Shown: piece after piece, positions 1-9,370 of the stretch
How the letters are laid out: each line of letters opens with the position of its first letter
Numbering within the stretch: the stretch's first letter is position 1
Assembly (NCBI RefSeq): GCF_004684085.1
Contig: NZ_SRHZ01000090.1
Location: 5,001-69,000, forward strand
Reading direction: 5' to 3'
Length of the DNA: 64,000 nt
Origin: Stenotrophomonas maltophilia
GTDB lineage: Bacteria > Pseudomonadota > Gammaproteobacteria > Xanthomonadales > Xanthomonadaceae
Notes under the pieces: generated by a model
What the model saw: only the letters and a program-made list of their open reading frames with translations
Told to the model about the DNA's origin: nothing
The model's database searches: none
Translations under genes and position numbers: made by a program

Positions 1-125
1 GATGACAGAAGCGCCGCGACATCACGCATGACGTACGCTCGAAGATCGCTGCGGCGTTGACCGCGCGTTGCGCGGCCAACGCCGCAGAGGCTATCAATGC
101 ACCGATGCTCAGTAGAGGGACGGCA

Positions 126-1313
126 ATGAACATGCGGGTGCGGCGGGTGTGGTGGCGCGATCTTTCAATGCCGGCGGTCGTTGCCGGCTTCATTACTGTA
201 TTGGTCGGCTTCGCCAGTTCGGCCGTGATCGTGTTCCAGGCGGCACAGGCCGTCGGTGCCGACCAGGCGCAGATTGCGTCATGGATGTGGGCACTGGGGC
301 TGGGCATGGGCGTGACCTGCATCGGCCTGTCGCTGCGCTATCGCGTGCCGGTAGTGACCGCCTGGTCGACTCCCGGTGCGGCGATGCTGGTGGTCGGTGC
401 CGGTGGAGCTTCTCTTTCTGAAGCTACCGGCGCCTTCCTGCTTGCCGCAGTGCTGGGCATGCTGGCCGGCTTCTCCGGCATCTTCGCCCGGCTGATGCAA
501 CGGGTGCCGATGGCACTGGCCGCCGGCATGCTGGCCGGCGTGCTGCTGCGCTTCGGCCTGGATGTGTTCGTGGCGATGAACACCCAACGGGTGCTGGCGC
601 TGGCGATGTTCGCCACCTGGCTGGCCGGACGCCGCCTGTTCCCACGCTATGCCGTGATCGCCACTCTGGCGGTCGGCATCGCAGTGGCGGCCAGCCGTGG
701 CCTGCTGCACGCACAGCAGGTACACCTGCAGCTGGCCGTTCCGCAGTGGGTTGCGCCATCGCTGTCGTGGACCGCGGTGGCCGGCATCGCCCTGCCCCTG
801 TTCGTGGTCACCATGGCCTCGCAGAACATTCCGGGCGTAGCGGTAATGCGGGCATCCGGTTACGACGCTCCGGTGTCGCCCGTGATCGGCTGGATTGGTG
901 TGGTCAACACGTTGCTGGCCCCTTTCGGTGCCTACGCGCTCAACCTGGCCGCAATCACCGCCGCAATCTGCATGGGCCGCGACGCGCATGAGGACCCGGC
1001 ACGACGCTACACCGCCGCCATGGCCGCAGGCGCGTTCTATATCGTGGTCGGGCTGTTCGGTGCCACCGTTGCGGCATTGTTTGCCGCGTTCCCGAAGGAA
1101 CTGGTGGCCTGCGTGGCCGGTATCGCGCTGTTCGGCACCATCGGCAACAGCTTGGCCAGCGCATTGGCGGTGGAACGTGACCGCGAGGCAGCGCTGGTCA
1201 CGTTCCTGGTCACCGCCTCGGGTGTCACGCTGGCCGGCATCGGTTCGGCCTTCTGGGGCCTGGTGGCCGGTTCGCTGTGCCTGCTGGTGCTGCGGCCCCG
1301 CCAGGCCCACTGA
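126..1313 (+). CDS. benE: BenE-family benzoate/H+ symporter
   Basis: This is an inner-membrane secondary transporter of the BenE family, whose characterised members import benzoate with protons. The 395-residue product is almost entirely hydrophobic, with about 12 predicted membrane segments. It carries the family signature around residues 260-295, where an APFG block precedes NLAAITAAIC and a downstream DPARRY. I chose the ATG at 126 because GAGGGA lies 5 bases upstream; an open frame extends back to a TTG at 57 but adds a polar, non-membrane stretch. No benzoate catabolic genes are nearby, so the substrate is inferred from family only. The gene converges on the next gene, with only 5 bases between the two stop codons. 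Confidence 0.85.
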   Translation: MNMRVRRVWWRDLSMPAVVAGFITVLVGFASSAVIVFQAAQAVGADQAQIASWMWALGLGMGVTCIGLSLRYRVPVVTAWSTPGAAMLVVGAGGASLSEATGAFLLAAVLGMLAGFSGIFARLMQRVPMALAAGMLAGVLLRFGLDVFVAMNTQRVLALAMFATWLAGRRLFPRYAVIATLAVGIAVAASRGLLHAQQVHLQLAVPQWVAPSLSWTAVAGIALPLFVVTMASQNIPGVAVMRASGYDAPVSPVIGWIGVVNTLLAPFGAYALNLAAITAAICMGRDAHEDPARRYTAAMAAGAFYIVVGLFGATVAALFAAFPKELVACVAGIALFGTIGNSLASALAVERDREAALVTFLVTASGVTLAGIGSAFWGLVAGSLCLLVLRPRQAH

Positions 1314-1318
1314 TCCAG

Positions 1319-2092
1319 CTAGCCCGCCAGCTCTGCGCCGATCGTAGCCAGCACCATGACAACGATGATGGCGGCCAGCGTGGCGATCACGCTGGTTCCT
1401 CCACGCGCGGCCAGTTCGCTGCACAAACGCGCTTCATCGCCCCCGGTCACGGCACGCGCCTGGGCGATCTGGCGCTGGCAATGGGTCAGATACCAGCTGT
1501 TGCCGAACATGCCGGTGGTGATGCTGAGCGCGAAGGTGATGACCAGTGAGAGGCCCTCAGGCACTTCCAGCAGCGTCTCGATCACACTGACCAGCAGCAG
1601 GAGGCCGGCCCACAGCGCAGCCAGGCGGTACATCTTGCGGTACATCATCCATACCAGGCCGATCAGGAATGCCGGCCAGTGCCAGGTTCCGGTACCCGTA
1701 GCGCTGCCTTGATCCAAGCGCCAGCGCTGGCGGTAGATCGGGAAATTGCCGCCCACCACGCTGGCATACAGGGCCATCTCGCCTTCCAGCCCGAGGCTGG
1801 GGGTCATGTCCGGTGTTGTCTCCGGCGCGCGGTAGGGATCGGAAGGATCACCGACCCGGGGCGCGCTGGCTTCGACGGAGGCCAGGGCTTCGATCGACTG
1901 CGCCGGTGCGGCCTCCATGCGGGCTGGCACCTCGTCCAGCTCGGCCAGCGGCCGCCATGACGGCATGCCCTCGCACCACAGCAGCGTGCGCGCCGTTACC
2001 GCCCCCTCCTGCTGCAGCCGGCGAAGACCGGCCAGGTCGACCGGCCCACTGCTCTGCCTGCCATTGGCATACCACCACTGTGCTTCCTGCAT
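1319..2092 (-). CDS. GYF_2 (DUF4339) domain membrane protein
   Basis: The 257-residue protein starts with a GYF_2/DUF4339 domain (residues 1-50: WWYANGRQSSGPV, then LLWCEGMPSWRPL), a small fold thought to bind proline-rich or membrane partners. A polar linker rich in Ala, Glu and Pro follows. The C-terminal half (from about residue 120) resembles DUF2628, with a WHWPAFLIGLVWMMYRKMYR segment followed by two or three hydrophobic helices. I chose the ATG at 2092 because AAGGATGGAG lies just upstream; an ATG at 2101 is possible. It is the last gene of a minus-strand run, 50 bases after the mutarotase. The molecular function is unknown and no enzyme motif is visible. Confidence 0.75.
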   Translation of the reverse strand: MQEAQWWYANGRQSSGPVDLAGLRRLQQEGAVTARTLLWCEGMPSWRPLAELDEVPARMEAAPAQSIEALASVEASAPRVGDPSDPYRAPETTPDMTPSLGLEGEMALYASVVGGNFPIYRQRWRLDQGSATGTGTWHWPAFLIGLVWMMYRKMYRLAALWAGLLLLVSVIETLLEVPEGLSLVITFALSITTGMFGNSWYLTHCQRQIAQARAVTGGDEARLCSELAARGGTSVIATLAAIIVVMVLATIGAELAG

Positions 2093-2142
2093 GTTCTCCA
2101 TCCTTCCTGCGAACATCATCAAACTGGAATTGCTGCCACCGC

Positions 2143-3009
2143 CTACAACGGGGCAACGGTCAGCGTCTGCGCCAGCCGGTGGCGCGCTCCCGGTGCAAGG
2201 GTGATCTGCTCGGGACCGGCATTGGCCACCTCCAGGCACACGTAATCGTGCCAGCCATCGCCGACGTCGGCCATCTTCGCTGCCGCGTCCGCGCCCGGGT
2301 TCCATGCCACCAGGGTCTGGCTGCCGGTACTGCGAATTTCGATCTGTCGCTGCAAGGCAGGATCACGCAATACGTAATGGCCGCCGGCACCGGTATAGAT
2401 ACGGTCGCTGCGACCGGGATCACGTGGATCGCGCAATGACCACGGCCCCTGCTGCAGGCGCGCCTGCGCGTAGTCGTCGTACTTGTCGAGATACTGCAGT
2501 CCATCGACGCCATCGACCTCGACGCGGCTGGCATCGCCCACGTGGAAGTAGCTGTGCAGGGCCTGGGTGAAGGTCACCGGGGCGGTGCCGATGTTTTCGC
2601 TGGTCAGCTGCTGGTGCAGCTGGCGGCCGATGCGCAGCTGCATCTGCAGGCGCAGGCCGAGGTCGATGCAGGGCGCGGGCGCCAACTGCAGCTCCACATC
2701 ACCATCATCGCTCTGGTTGGCCTGCAGCAGTTCCCAACGCGCGGTACGCACCAGGCCGTGCGCAGGAACATCCGCGCTCTGGCCCTGGCGGCCGAACCAT
2801 GGCCAGCACACCGGCACGCCACCGCGGATGGGCGTGGGCAGCTCGGCGCGATTCGGCGACAGCCACAGCAGGTCCACCTGCCCTTCCGGAATGAATGACA
2901 GCAGCTGGCCACCAAACACACTGATGACCGCCGTGGCCCCGGGGGTCCGCACGTGCCACGCCTCAAGCCCGTGATAAAGGCCAGTGCTGATGTCCGGATT
3001 CGACTGCAT
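2143..3009 (-). CDS. D-hexose-6-phosphate mutarotase (YeaD-type aldose epimerase)
   Basis: The 288-residue product belongs to the cytoplasmic aldose-1-epimerase superfamily, YeaD branch, which interconverts the alpha and beta anomers of hexose 6-phosphates. Visible hallmarks are GGVPVCWPWFG near residue 70, the TQALHSYFHVGD block holding the catalytic histidine, and CLEVAN near the C terminus, which supplies the expected glutamate. The ATG at 3009 has AAGGAG nine bases upstream, which fixes the start. It lies 40 bases behind the transglycosylase gene and probably shares its transcript, although there is no obvious functional link between them. Confidence 0.85.
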   Translation of the reverse strand: MQSNPDISTGLYHGLEAWHVRTPGATAVISVFGGQLLSFIPEGQVDLLWLSPNRAELPTPIRGGVPVCWPWFGRQGQSADVPAHGLVRTARWELLQANQSDDGDVELQLAPAPCIDLGLRLQMQLRIGRQLHQQLTSENIGTAPVTFTQALHSYFHVGDASRVEVDGVDGLQYLDKYDDYAQARLQQGPWSLRDPRDPGRSDRIYTGAGGHYVLRDPALQRQIEIRSTGSQTLVAWNPGADAAAKMADVGDGWHDYVCLEVANAGPEQITLAPGARHRLAQTLTVAPL

Positions 3010-3049
3010 GCGATGACGCTCCTTGAAGACCGCGGCGATGATGTCGCGG

Positions 3050-4318
3050 TCAGCGTGTCGCCGGCAAGGACTTCTGGCCACCGGGCGCGACGGCGGCCGC
3101 CTCTTCCTGCAGCACGCGCAGAATGCGCTGGCCCGCGCGACCGTCTACCTCACTCCAGCCCAGGCGCTGCTGCTCGGTCTGGATCGCGCGACGGGTGGCG
3201 GTACCGATCATGCCGTCGGCGCTGCCGATGTCGTGACCTCGCGCGAGCAGCAGGGTCTGCAGCTGGCGGCGCTCGTCGCGGCCCAGGCCCGGATCATCGG
3301 TCGGCCAGGCGGTGGCCAACCCGCTGCCACCACGCAGCTGGTCTGCCAGCGTGGCGATCGCCAGCGCATAGCTTTCGGCGGCGTTGTAGCTGTAGATCGC
3401 GTCATAGTTACGGAACACCAGCAACGCCGGACCCTTGGTCCCGGCCGGCAGCAGCAGCGCCGCGCGCGCATCGGACGGCAGGTTGGTGGGAGCCAGTGCA
3501 CTGCCATCCAGTGCGGTCACGCCCTGCGCGCGCCAGTCGGCCAGCGCGCGGCGCTGGGTGCGCCCGGCTTGGCTTGCAGTGAAACCGGCCGGGATACGTA
3601 CCTCCATCCCCCACGGCTCGCCACTGCGCCAACCGGCACGCTTGAGGTAGTTGGCGGTAGATGCCAGCGCATCGGGAATGCTGCCGACCAGATCACGACG
3701 ACCATCACCATCGCCGTCGACCGCGATGCGTGCGTAGGTGCTTGGCATGAACTGGGTATGGCCGAACGCCCCGGCCCAGGAACCGGTGAGCCCCTGCGCC
3801 TGCAGGTCACCCCGGTCGATCAGCTTGAGCAGGGCCAGCAGTTCACCCCGGAAGAAGGCCTGACGACGACCGGCGCAGGACAGCGTAGCCAGTGACTGCA
3901 GCAGCGGGCGCTTGCCGAACACGCGGCCATAGTCGCTCTCCACGCCCCAGACCGCGACGATGGTGGTCGGATCAACGCCGTACTGCGCCGACACCCGATC
4001 GAGCAGGTCACGATGCTGCTGCAGCATCGCGCGACCATCCTCGACCCGCTGGCGATCGACCAGGGCTGCCAGGTAATCCCAGATCGGCGTGGTGAATTCC
4101 GGCTGCGCGTCGAGCAGGCCGAGCACGCTCGGGTCCGGCGTGAGGCCGGCGGTGATCTCGTTGAAGCGGTCAGCGCTGATGCCTTGGGCCGCGGCCGTGG
4201 ACTGCAGTCCCACCAGGCAGCGGCTGAAAGCGGGATCGCTGCTGCCAGCGGGTTCCACAGGCTGTGTGGATGCTGATGCGAGGGCGGCCGCCAGGCCGAG
4301 CGTGGTCAGAATGGGCAT
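3050..4318 (-). CDS. Lytic murein transglycosylase, MltB family (GH103), with peptidoglycan-binding domain
   Basis: This envelope enzyme cleaves glycan strands of peptidoglycan and forms 1,6-anhydro-muropeptides. The 422-residue protein has an N-terminal signal peptide (about residues 1-18) without a clear lipobox, so a periplasmic rather than lipidated form is likely. The GH103 domain covers roughly residues 30-330, with catalytic Glu127 in VWGVESDYG and the substrate-site motif GAFGHTQFMPSTY. A PG_binding_1 repeat fills residues about 345-410 (LLLARGHDIGSADGMIGTATR). GGAGG lies 5 bases before the ATG. The family and architecture are clear; which MltB paralogue it is cannot be decided from the window. 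Confidence 0.9.
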   Translation of the reverse strand: MPILTTLGLAAALASASTQPVEPAGSSDPAFSRCLVGLQSTAAAQGISADRFNEITAGLTPDPSVLGLLDAQPEFTTPIWDYLAALVDRQRVEDGRAMLQQHRDLLDRVSAQYGVDPTTIVAVWGVESDYGRVFGKRPLLQSLATLSCAGRRQAFFRGELLALLKLIDRGDLQAQGLTGSWAGAFGHTQFMPSTYARIAVDGDGDGRRDLVGSIPDALASTANYLKRAGWRSGEPWGMEVRIPAGFTASQAGRTQRRALADWRAQGVTALDGSALAPTNLPSDARAALLLPAGTKGPALLVFRNYDAIYSYNAAESYALAIATLADQLRGGSGLATAWPTDDPGLGRDERRQLQTLLLARGHDIGSADGMIGTATRRAIQTEQQRLGWSEVDGRAGQRILRVLQEEAAAVAPGGQKSLPATR

Positions 4319-4402
4319 GGCGTCCTCCGTGTTGCCTGTGCAAGGCCATCTTAGGGCTACCGGTGCAGCCGAACCTGAAGCGGCACCGGCTGATGATCGG
4401 TG

Positions 4403-5377
4403 CTACAGGGCGCGCAACAGGCGCAGGCCATAGGCCGGGGCGTCGGCATCCCAGCGCTGCACCACCTGCAGCCCGGCCTGCTGCAGCAGCTGTTCGAAGC
4501 TGTCATCGGTGTACTTGTGGCTGTACTCGACGCGGATGGGTTCACCGGCGGTGAAGTGGAAGGTGCGGCCATCCAGGTGGACATCCTGCGCCCACTGGCT
4601 GACCAGGTCGGTTTCGATGCGCAGCCGTGCCGTGCTGTAGCGGGCACGGTGGCGGAAGCCGTCGAGGTCGAAGTCACTGCCGATCTCGCGGTTGAGGCGG
4701 GCCAGCAGGTTGAGGGTGAATGCGGCGGTGACGCCCTGCGCGTCGTTGTAGGCCGCTTCGATCAGTGCCGGGTCCTTGTGCAGGTCGATGCCGACCAGGG
4801 CCAGGCCGTCGTGGCCCATCGTCTGGCGCATCGCCCGCAGCAATGCGACCGCATCATCGCCTTCGAAGTTGCCCAGCGTGGATCCGGGGAAGAACAGCAG
4901 CCGTCGCGCGGGCTCGCGCTCGGGCATGGGCACGGCCACGGGACGGGTGAAGTCGGCACAGACCGGCAGCATCTCCACCTCAGGCAGGGCAGGTGCCAGA
5001 TGGTCGATGCTGGACAGCAGCGCTGCACGCGAGATTTCAATCGGCGTGTAGGCCACCGGGTCGTGCAGGGCGGCCAGCAGCAGCGCGGTCTTGCGGCCGC
5101 TGCCACTGCCCAGTTCCACCACGTGCAGGCGCGGGCCAACGGTGCGGCCGATGTCCGGCAACACGCGCTTGAGCAGGGCCAGCTCTGTACGCGTGGGGTA
5201 GTACTCGGGGGTCTGCGTGATCTGTTCGAACAGCCGCGAGCCGTGCGCATCGTAAAAGTACTTCGAGGGCAGCTGGCGCGGCGCGCGCGACAGCCCGGCC
5301 ACCACATCGGCCAGGATCTGCGGGCGGCCGGGGGTGAGATCGGTCAATGCCTGCAGCGCGTCCTGCACTGTACTCAT
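4403..5377 (-). CDS. egtD: L-histidine N-alpha-methyltransferase EgtD
   Basis: EgtD trimethylates histidine to hercynine with S-adenosylmethionine, the first step of ergothioneine synthesis in the cytoplasm. The 324-residue product shows the family pattern: LPSKYFYDAHGSRLFEQIT near the N terminus, the SAM-binding stretch VVELGSGSGRKTALLL, FFPGSTLGNF in the middle, and a C-terminal segment for histidine binding. The start ATG (5377-5375) overlaps the stop codon of egtB as ATGA, so the two genes are translationally coupled; a longer upstream frame is only egtB sequence. The pairing with egtB supports an ergothioneine role rather than another DUF2260-type methyltransferase. Confidence 0.92.
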   Translation of the reverse strand: MSTVQDALQALTDLTPGRPQILADVVAGLSRAPRQLPSKYFYDAHGSRLFEQITQTPEYYPTRTELALLKRVLPDIGRTVGPRLHVVELGSGSGRKTALLLAALHDPVAYTPIEISRAALLSSIDHLAPALPEVEMLPVCADFTRPVAVPMPEREPARRLLFFPGSTLGNFEGDDAVALLRAMRQTMGHDGLALVGIDLHKDPALIEAAYNDAQGVTAAFTLNLLARLNREIGSDFDLDGFRHRARYSTARLRIETDLVSQWAQDVHLDGRTFHFTAGEPIRVEYSHKYTDDSFEQLLQQAGLQVVQRWDADAPAYGLRLLRAL

Positions 5378-6684
5378 GTCAGGTCCCTGGCCAGGCGCAG
5401 CCCGGAGAACTGCCAACGCGCCGGTGGCATGAAGAAGTTGCGGTAGCTGGCACGCACGTGGCCGCGCGGTGTGGCGCAGCTGCCGCCGCGCAGCACCCAC
5501 TGCCCGCACATGAACTTGCCGTTGTACTCACCGAGGTTGCCGGCGAAGGGGCGGAAGCCCGGGTAGGCGCCATACGCGCTGTGGGTCCATTCCCAGACAT
5601 CGCCGAACAGCTGCCGTAGTCCACTACCCTGCCCCGCCTGCGGATGCAGGTGGTCATCCTCGGCGAAGTGGCCCCGCAGCGGCTGCGATGCGGCAGCGGC
5701 TTCCCACTCGAACTCGCTGGGCAGCCGCGCGCCGGCCCAGCGGGCGCAGGCGTCAGCTTCGTAGTAGCTGAGATGGCAGACCGGCGCATTCGGATCCAGT
5801 TCGCGCCAACCGCCCAGGGTGTACTCGCGCTGCAGGGCGTCATCCCAATAGAGCGGATGCCGCCAGTCCTCGGCTTCACGCACTACCCAGCCTTCACTGA
5901 GCCACCAGCGCGGTTCGCGGTAGCCGCCTGCGTCGATGAAGGCACGGTACTCGGCATTGCTGACGGGACGCTCGGCCAGCGCGTGTGCGGGGAGCAGCAC
6001 GCGGTGCGGTGGGGATTCGTTGTCGTAGGCGAAGGCGGTATGCCGCGGCCAGGCTGCGGCGCCGACGGTGACGATACGCTCGGGTGATTCGATCCAGCCC
6101 TGCGCACTGGCAGCGCTGGCGGCAGGCTGCAGGTCCTCGCGGTAGGCGGGCTGCAACGGGTTGCACCAGAACGCATGCTTGATGTCGGTGAGCAGCAGTT
6201 CCTGGTGCTGCTGTTCGTGCTGCAGGCCCAACTGCAGGTGCTGCAGCGCCCGCTCATCAAGATCGCCTGCCGCCAGCCGCGATTGCACCTGTGCATCGAC
6301 CTGCTGGCGATAGTCGCGCACCTGCTGCAGCGATGGCCGCGACAGCAGCCCACGCTGCGGCCGGGCATGCGCCGGCCCGATGCTCTTGTAGTAGCTGTTG
6401 AACAAGTAGTCCCAGGCCGGGTCATGCGCGGGCGCGGTGGCAAATCCCGCCAGCACGAAACGTTCGAAGAACCAGGTGGTGTGGGCCAGATGCCATTTGC
6501 TCGGGCTGGCGTCGGCCATGCTCTGCAGCATGGCGTCCTCGGCGCTGAGCGGCGCGGCCAGTTGCATGCTGCGCGCCCGGATGCGGGCGAACTGGCGGGC
6601 GAGATCGTGCTGCGGGGCAGCGACGGCGGCGGGTACGCTGTCCATGCAGGCAGGATCGACGCAGGCCGGTGAGTGCGACGTCAT
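5374..6684 (-). CDS. egtB: Ergothioneine biosynthesis protein EgtB (sulfoxide synthase)
   Basis: EgtB is a mononuclear iron enzyme that joins hercynine to a thiol (gamma-glutamylcysteine or cysteine) with oxygen, forming the C-S bond of ergothioneine. The 436-residue product has an N-terminal DinB-like helical bundle with KWHLAHTTWFFE (His68) and the iron-binding HX3HXE motif HEQQHQE around residue 155. A C-terminal formylglycine-generating-enzyme-like fold ends in WVLRGGSCATPRGH and RNFF. The first ATG at 6684 lacks a good ribosome site; an ATG at 6645 is an alternative and would remove 13 residues. It is the first gene of the egtB-egtD pair. No egtA or egtC gene is present, which fits the shorter proteobacterial version of the pathway. 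Confidence 0.9.
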   Translation of the reverse strand: MTSHSPACVDPACMDSVPAAVAAPQHDLARQFARIRARSMQLAAPLSAEDAMLQSMADASPSKWHLAHTTWFFERFVLAGFATAPAHDPAWDYLFNSYYKSIGPAHARPQRGLLSRPSLQQVRDYRQQVDAQVQSRLAAGDLDERALQHLQLGLQHEQQHQELLLTDIKHAFWCNPLQPAYREDLQPAASAASAQGWIESPERIVTVGAAAWPRHTAFAYDNESPPHRVLLPAHALAERPVSNAEYRAFIDAGGYREPRWWLSEGWVVREAEDWRHPLYWDDALQREYTLGGWRELDPNAPVCHLSYYEADACARWAGARLPSEFEWEAAAASQPLRGHFAEDDHLHPQAGQGSGLRQLFGDVWEWTHSAYGAYPGFRPFAGNLGEYNGKFMCGQWVLRGGSCATPRGHVRASYRNFFMPPARWQFSGLRLARDLT

Positions 6685-6795
6685 GGTCCGGCGTCATTGC
6701 GTTCACATGCGTGACCGCCTCGCATTCAAGAAGCAGGCGAAAGCGCCGCTAACGGCAATGCTGCGGCCGCGTCGTCACCGCGCTGGAATTCCTGC

Positions 6796-8076
6796 TTGCC
6801 TCTGCATCCGCTCCGCCAGCCTGCGCATTATCTGTTCGTGCTGCCCGCCGTGCTGGTTGCCGTGGTGGTGTGGACCGCATTGGATACCGCAGACGTGGCA
6901 AGCCCGGCGCAGCGCATCCTGCCCTGGCTGCTGGCCTGCCTCGGTGCAGGACTGGCCCTGCTCTACCACCAGGTGCGCTCGCTCTGCCTGTTGCTGGTGG
7001 TGGCCGTCATGTTCGCGCTGCTGCACCGGGACGTTGGCGGCTACCTGCGTAGTGGCCATGTCGACGCAATGACCCCTCTGCGCTTTCACGCCATCTCAGC
7101 GTGGCTGCCGCTGCTGTTCGCCGGTCTGTCGCTGTGGCCGGAGCGCGGCCGCCGTCGCCAGGACCTGCTGTTGCGCGCGGTTTCCAGCGGTACCGCACTG
7201 CTGATCTTCCTGCTGCTGGCCACGCAGCAGCCGCACGGCATGCACGATCTGCTGTCGAACCGTCACTGGGCGTGGATCCCGGCCGACTGGAACGCCTTGG
7301 CGCAGCTGCCGGCGCTGCTGTTCCTGCTGGCGACCGCAGCGCTGGGCTGGCAAGCGTGGCGGCATCCACGGCCACTGCACACAGCGATGCTGCTGGCCCT
7401 GCTGTGCCTGTGGTGGATGCTGCCGAGGGTGTTCCTGCAACCGGTGCTGCTGCCGGCGCTGAGCAGCGCGGCCCTGCTGCTGATGCTGGGCGCGATGCTG
7501 CAGGAGTCCTTCCACATGGCGTTCCGCGATGAGCTGACTGGCCTGCCCGGGCGCCGCGCGTTCAACGAGACGCTGCAGCGGGCACGCGGCACTTACAGCA
7601 TCGCGATGGTGGACGTGGACCATTTCAAATCGTTCAACGACACCCATGGCCACGATACCGGCGACGACGTGCTGCGCCTGGTGGCCTCGCGGCTGGCGCG
7701 GGTGGGCGACGGTGGTCGGGCGTTCCGCTATGGCGGCGAGGAGTTTGCGGTGGTGTTCCTGGACCGCCCGGCAATGGCCTGCGTCGATGCCGTGGAAGCC
7801 TTGCGGCAGAGCATCGAGGACACCCGCATGCAGCTGCGTGACCGCAGCACCCGCAGCCGCGACGATGACGCCGGGCGCCAGCAGCGCGGGCGGGGCGGCA
7901 GCGGACAGGTAGTGCAGGTAACGGTAAGCATCGGTCTGGCTGACACCCGCGTCGGTCCGCGGCCGGCGGCCGTGCTCAAGGCTGCCGACCAGGCGCTGTA
8001 CGCGGCCAAGGACGGCGGTCGCAACCAGGTGTGCGCGTATGCCGGGCAGGACGTGCTGGCAGTACGCGGTGGCTGA
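6796..8076 (+). CDS. Membrane-bound diguanylate cyclase (GGDEF)
   Basis: The protein makes the second messenger c-di-GMP from two GTP at the inner membrane. Of its 426 residues, about 10-235 form six or seven membrane helices of an uncharacterised sensor region, and 240-420 form the GGDEF domain. The domain opens with FRDELTGLPGRRAF, has the metal-binding DVDHFKSFND, and carries an intact active site GGEEF at 313-317. The product-inhibition I-site (RxxD six to nine residues before GGEEF) is absent: the matching positions read GDGG. A basic, glycine-rich insertion (about 355-385) interrupts the domain. The start is a TTG at 6796 without a strong ribosome site, so the N terminus is uncertain. 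Confidence 0.88.
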   Translation: MPLHPLRQPAHYLFVLPAVLVAVVVWTALDTADVASPAQRILPWLLACLGAGLALLYHQVRSLCLLLVVAVMFALLHRDVGGYLRSGHVDAMTPLRFHAISAWLPLLFAGLSLWPERGRRRQDLLLRAVSSGTALLIFLLLATQQPHGMHDLLSNRHWAWIPADWNALAQLPALLFLLATAALGWQAWRHPRPLHTAMLLALLCLWWMLPRVFLQPVLLPALSSAALLLMLGAMLQESFHMAFRDELTGLPGRRAFNETLQRARGTYSIAMVDVDHFKSFNDTHGHDTGDDVLRLVASRLARVGDGGRAFRYGGEEFAVVFLDRPAMACVDAVEALRQSIEDTRMQLRDRSTRSRDDDAGRQQRGRGGSGQVVQVTVSIGLADTRVGPRPAAVLKAADQALYAAKDGGRNQVCAYAGQDVLAVRGG

Positions 8077-8079
8077 GGC

Positions 8080-8472
8080 TCAGACCGCGTCGAGGTAGTA
8101 CCAGCGGCCTTCGATGCGCAGGAAGCGGCTGTGCTCGGTCATCTTCACCGCGCTGCCGCCGCCCACCCGATAGCGCGCGGTGAACCGGACCTCGGCGCTG
8201 TCGGCGCCGGTGACGGTGTGCTCGTGCACGGTCAGGCCCAGCCAATGCGTACGCTGGCCGGGCGCATCATCCAGCGACAACCCGGCCGGACGCGTATCCG
8301 GATGCCAGCTCTGGCGCAGGTAGTCGGCCAGGCCCCGCACATAGGCGCTGTAGCGCGAGCGCATCAGGCGTTCGGCATCCGGCGCAGCATCACCGGCATG
8401 GAAACGGCCGCAACAGGCAGCATATTCCGCTGGCAGGCCGCAGGGGCAGGGATCGGCGGGTTTTCGGCTCAT
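8080..8472 (-). CDS. YchJ-family protein with SEC-C zinc motif
   Basis: This is a 130-residue protein of the YchJ/UPF0225 family. The N terminus holds a SEC-C type zinc-binding cluster (CPCG at residues 9-12 and CC about ten residues later). The remainder is the small alpha+beta YchJ domain: [17 protein letters not shown], then WHPDTRP and WLGL, with a terminal RWYYLDAV. The role is not established; SEC-C motifs are often found on proteins that contact the translocase or other partners. The start is the ATG at 8472, in front of the conserved cysteine cluster; the upstream extension is unlike the family. It converges on the cyclase gene with 3 bases between them. Confidence 0.85.
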   Translation of the reverse strand: MSRKPADPCPCGLPAEYAACCGRFHAGDAAPDAERLMRSRYSAYVRGLADYLRQSWHPDTRPAGLSLDDAPGQRTHWLGLTVHEHTVTGADSAEVRFTARYRVGGGSAVKMTEHSRFLRIEGRWYYLDAV

Positions 8473-8564
8473 GCGGGTATTGTCGCCGGGTTGCGCGGAT
8501 TGATCCACGTACGGCACAGGTCGCCGGTACAGGACAGGCGTATGCTGTCGCGCCCCCACCTTGA

Positions 8565-9353
8565 TTGATCGCCGTGCTGGAACTGGTTCCCCCTGAGTTG
8601 TGGTGGCTGGTGGTGATCGCCTTCATCGCCGGTCTTGTGGATGCCGCCGTGGGTGGCGGTGGCCTGGTGCAGCTGCCAGGACTGTTCACCGTGCTGCCCC
8701 AGCAGACGCCGGCGATGCTGTTCGGTACCAACAAGTTCAGTTCGATGTTCGGTACGGGTGCAGCGGCTTGGCGCTACGCGCGCAATGTGCGCTTTCCGTG
8801 GAAGCCGGTACTGTTCGCGGCCGGCACGGCCTTCATCTTCTCCTTCGCCGGGGCCACTGCGGTAAGCCTGCTGCCCAAGGACGCGGTGCGCCCACTGGTG
8901 CTGGTGCTGCTGATCGCGATGCTGGCCTACACGCTGTGGAAGAAGGACTTCGGCGCGCTGCACCGGCCACAGGAGATCGGCCGCCGCGAACTGGTGATCG
9001 CGCTGGCGATCGGTGCGGCGATCGGCTTCTACGACGGCTTCTTCGGGCCGGGCACCGGCAGTTTCCTGATCTTCCTGTTCGTGCGCTTTTTCGGCCTGGA
9101 TTTCCTGCGTGCCTCGGCGGCGTCGAAGGTGGTGAACCTGGCAACGAATGTTGCAGCGATCTCGTTCTTCGTGCCGACCGGCAACATCCTGTGGCTGTTC
9201 GCGCTGCCGATGGCCGCGGCCAACATCATCGGCTCGGTGGTGGGCACGCGCCTGGCGCTGAAGGGCGGCACGCCGTTCATCCGCAAGCTGTTCGTGGGGC
9301 TGGTGGTGGTGCTGATCGCGCGGATGGCGTGGGATACGTTCCGCGGTTCGTGA
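8565..9353 (+). CDS. TauE/SafE-family membrane permease (YfcA type)
   Basis: The 262-residue product is an integral membrane protein with about eight helices. It carries the two TauE/SafE (DUF81) half-domains: [19 protein letters not shown] at the start of the first and [15 protein letters not shown] at the start of the second. Family members export sulfite, sulfoacetate or related organosulfur anions, but the YfcA branch has no proven substrate. The start is uncertain: TTG at 8565 or GTG at 8574, since homologues begin close to ELVPPELWW and neither codon has a strong ribosome site. It is divergent from the ychJ-like gene and convergent with the jetABC cluster across a repeat-rich spacer. 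Confidence 0.85.
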   Translation: MIAVLELVPPELWWLVVIAFIAGLVDAAVGGGGLVQLPGLFTVLPQQTPAMLFGTNKFSSMFGTGAAAWRYARNVRFPWKPVLFAAGTAFIFSFAGATAVSLLPKDAVRPLVLVLLIAMLAYTLWKKDFGALHRPQEIGRRELVIALAIGAAIGFYDGFFGPGTGSFLIFLFVRFFGLDFLRASAASKVVNLATNVAAISFFVPTGNILWLFALPMAAANIIGSVVGTRLALKGGTPFIRKLFVGLVVVLIARMAWDTFRGS

Positions 9354-9370
9354 ATGAGCGTCATGAACCG

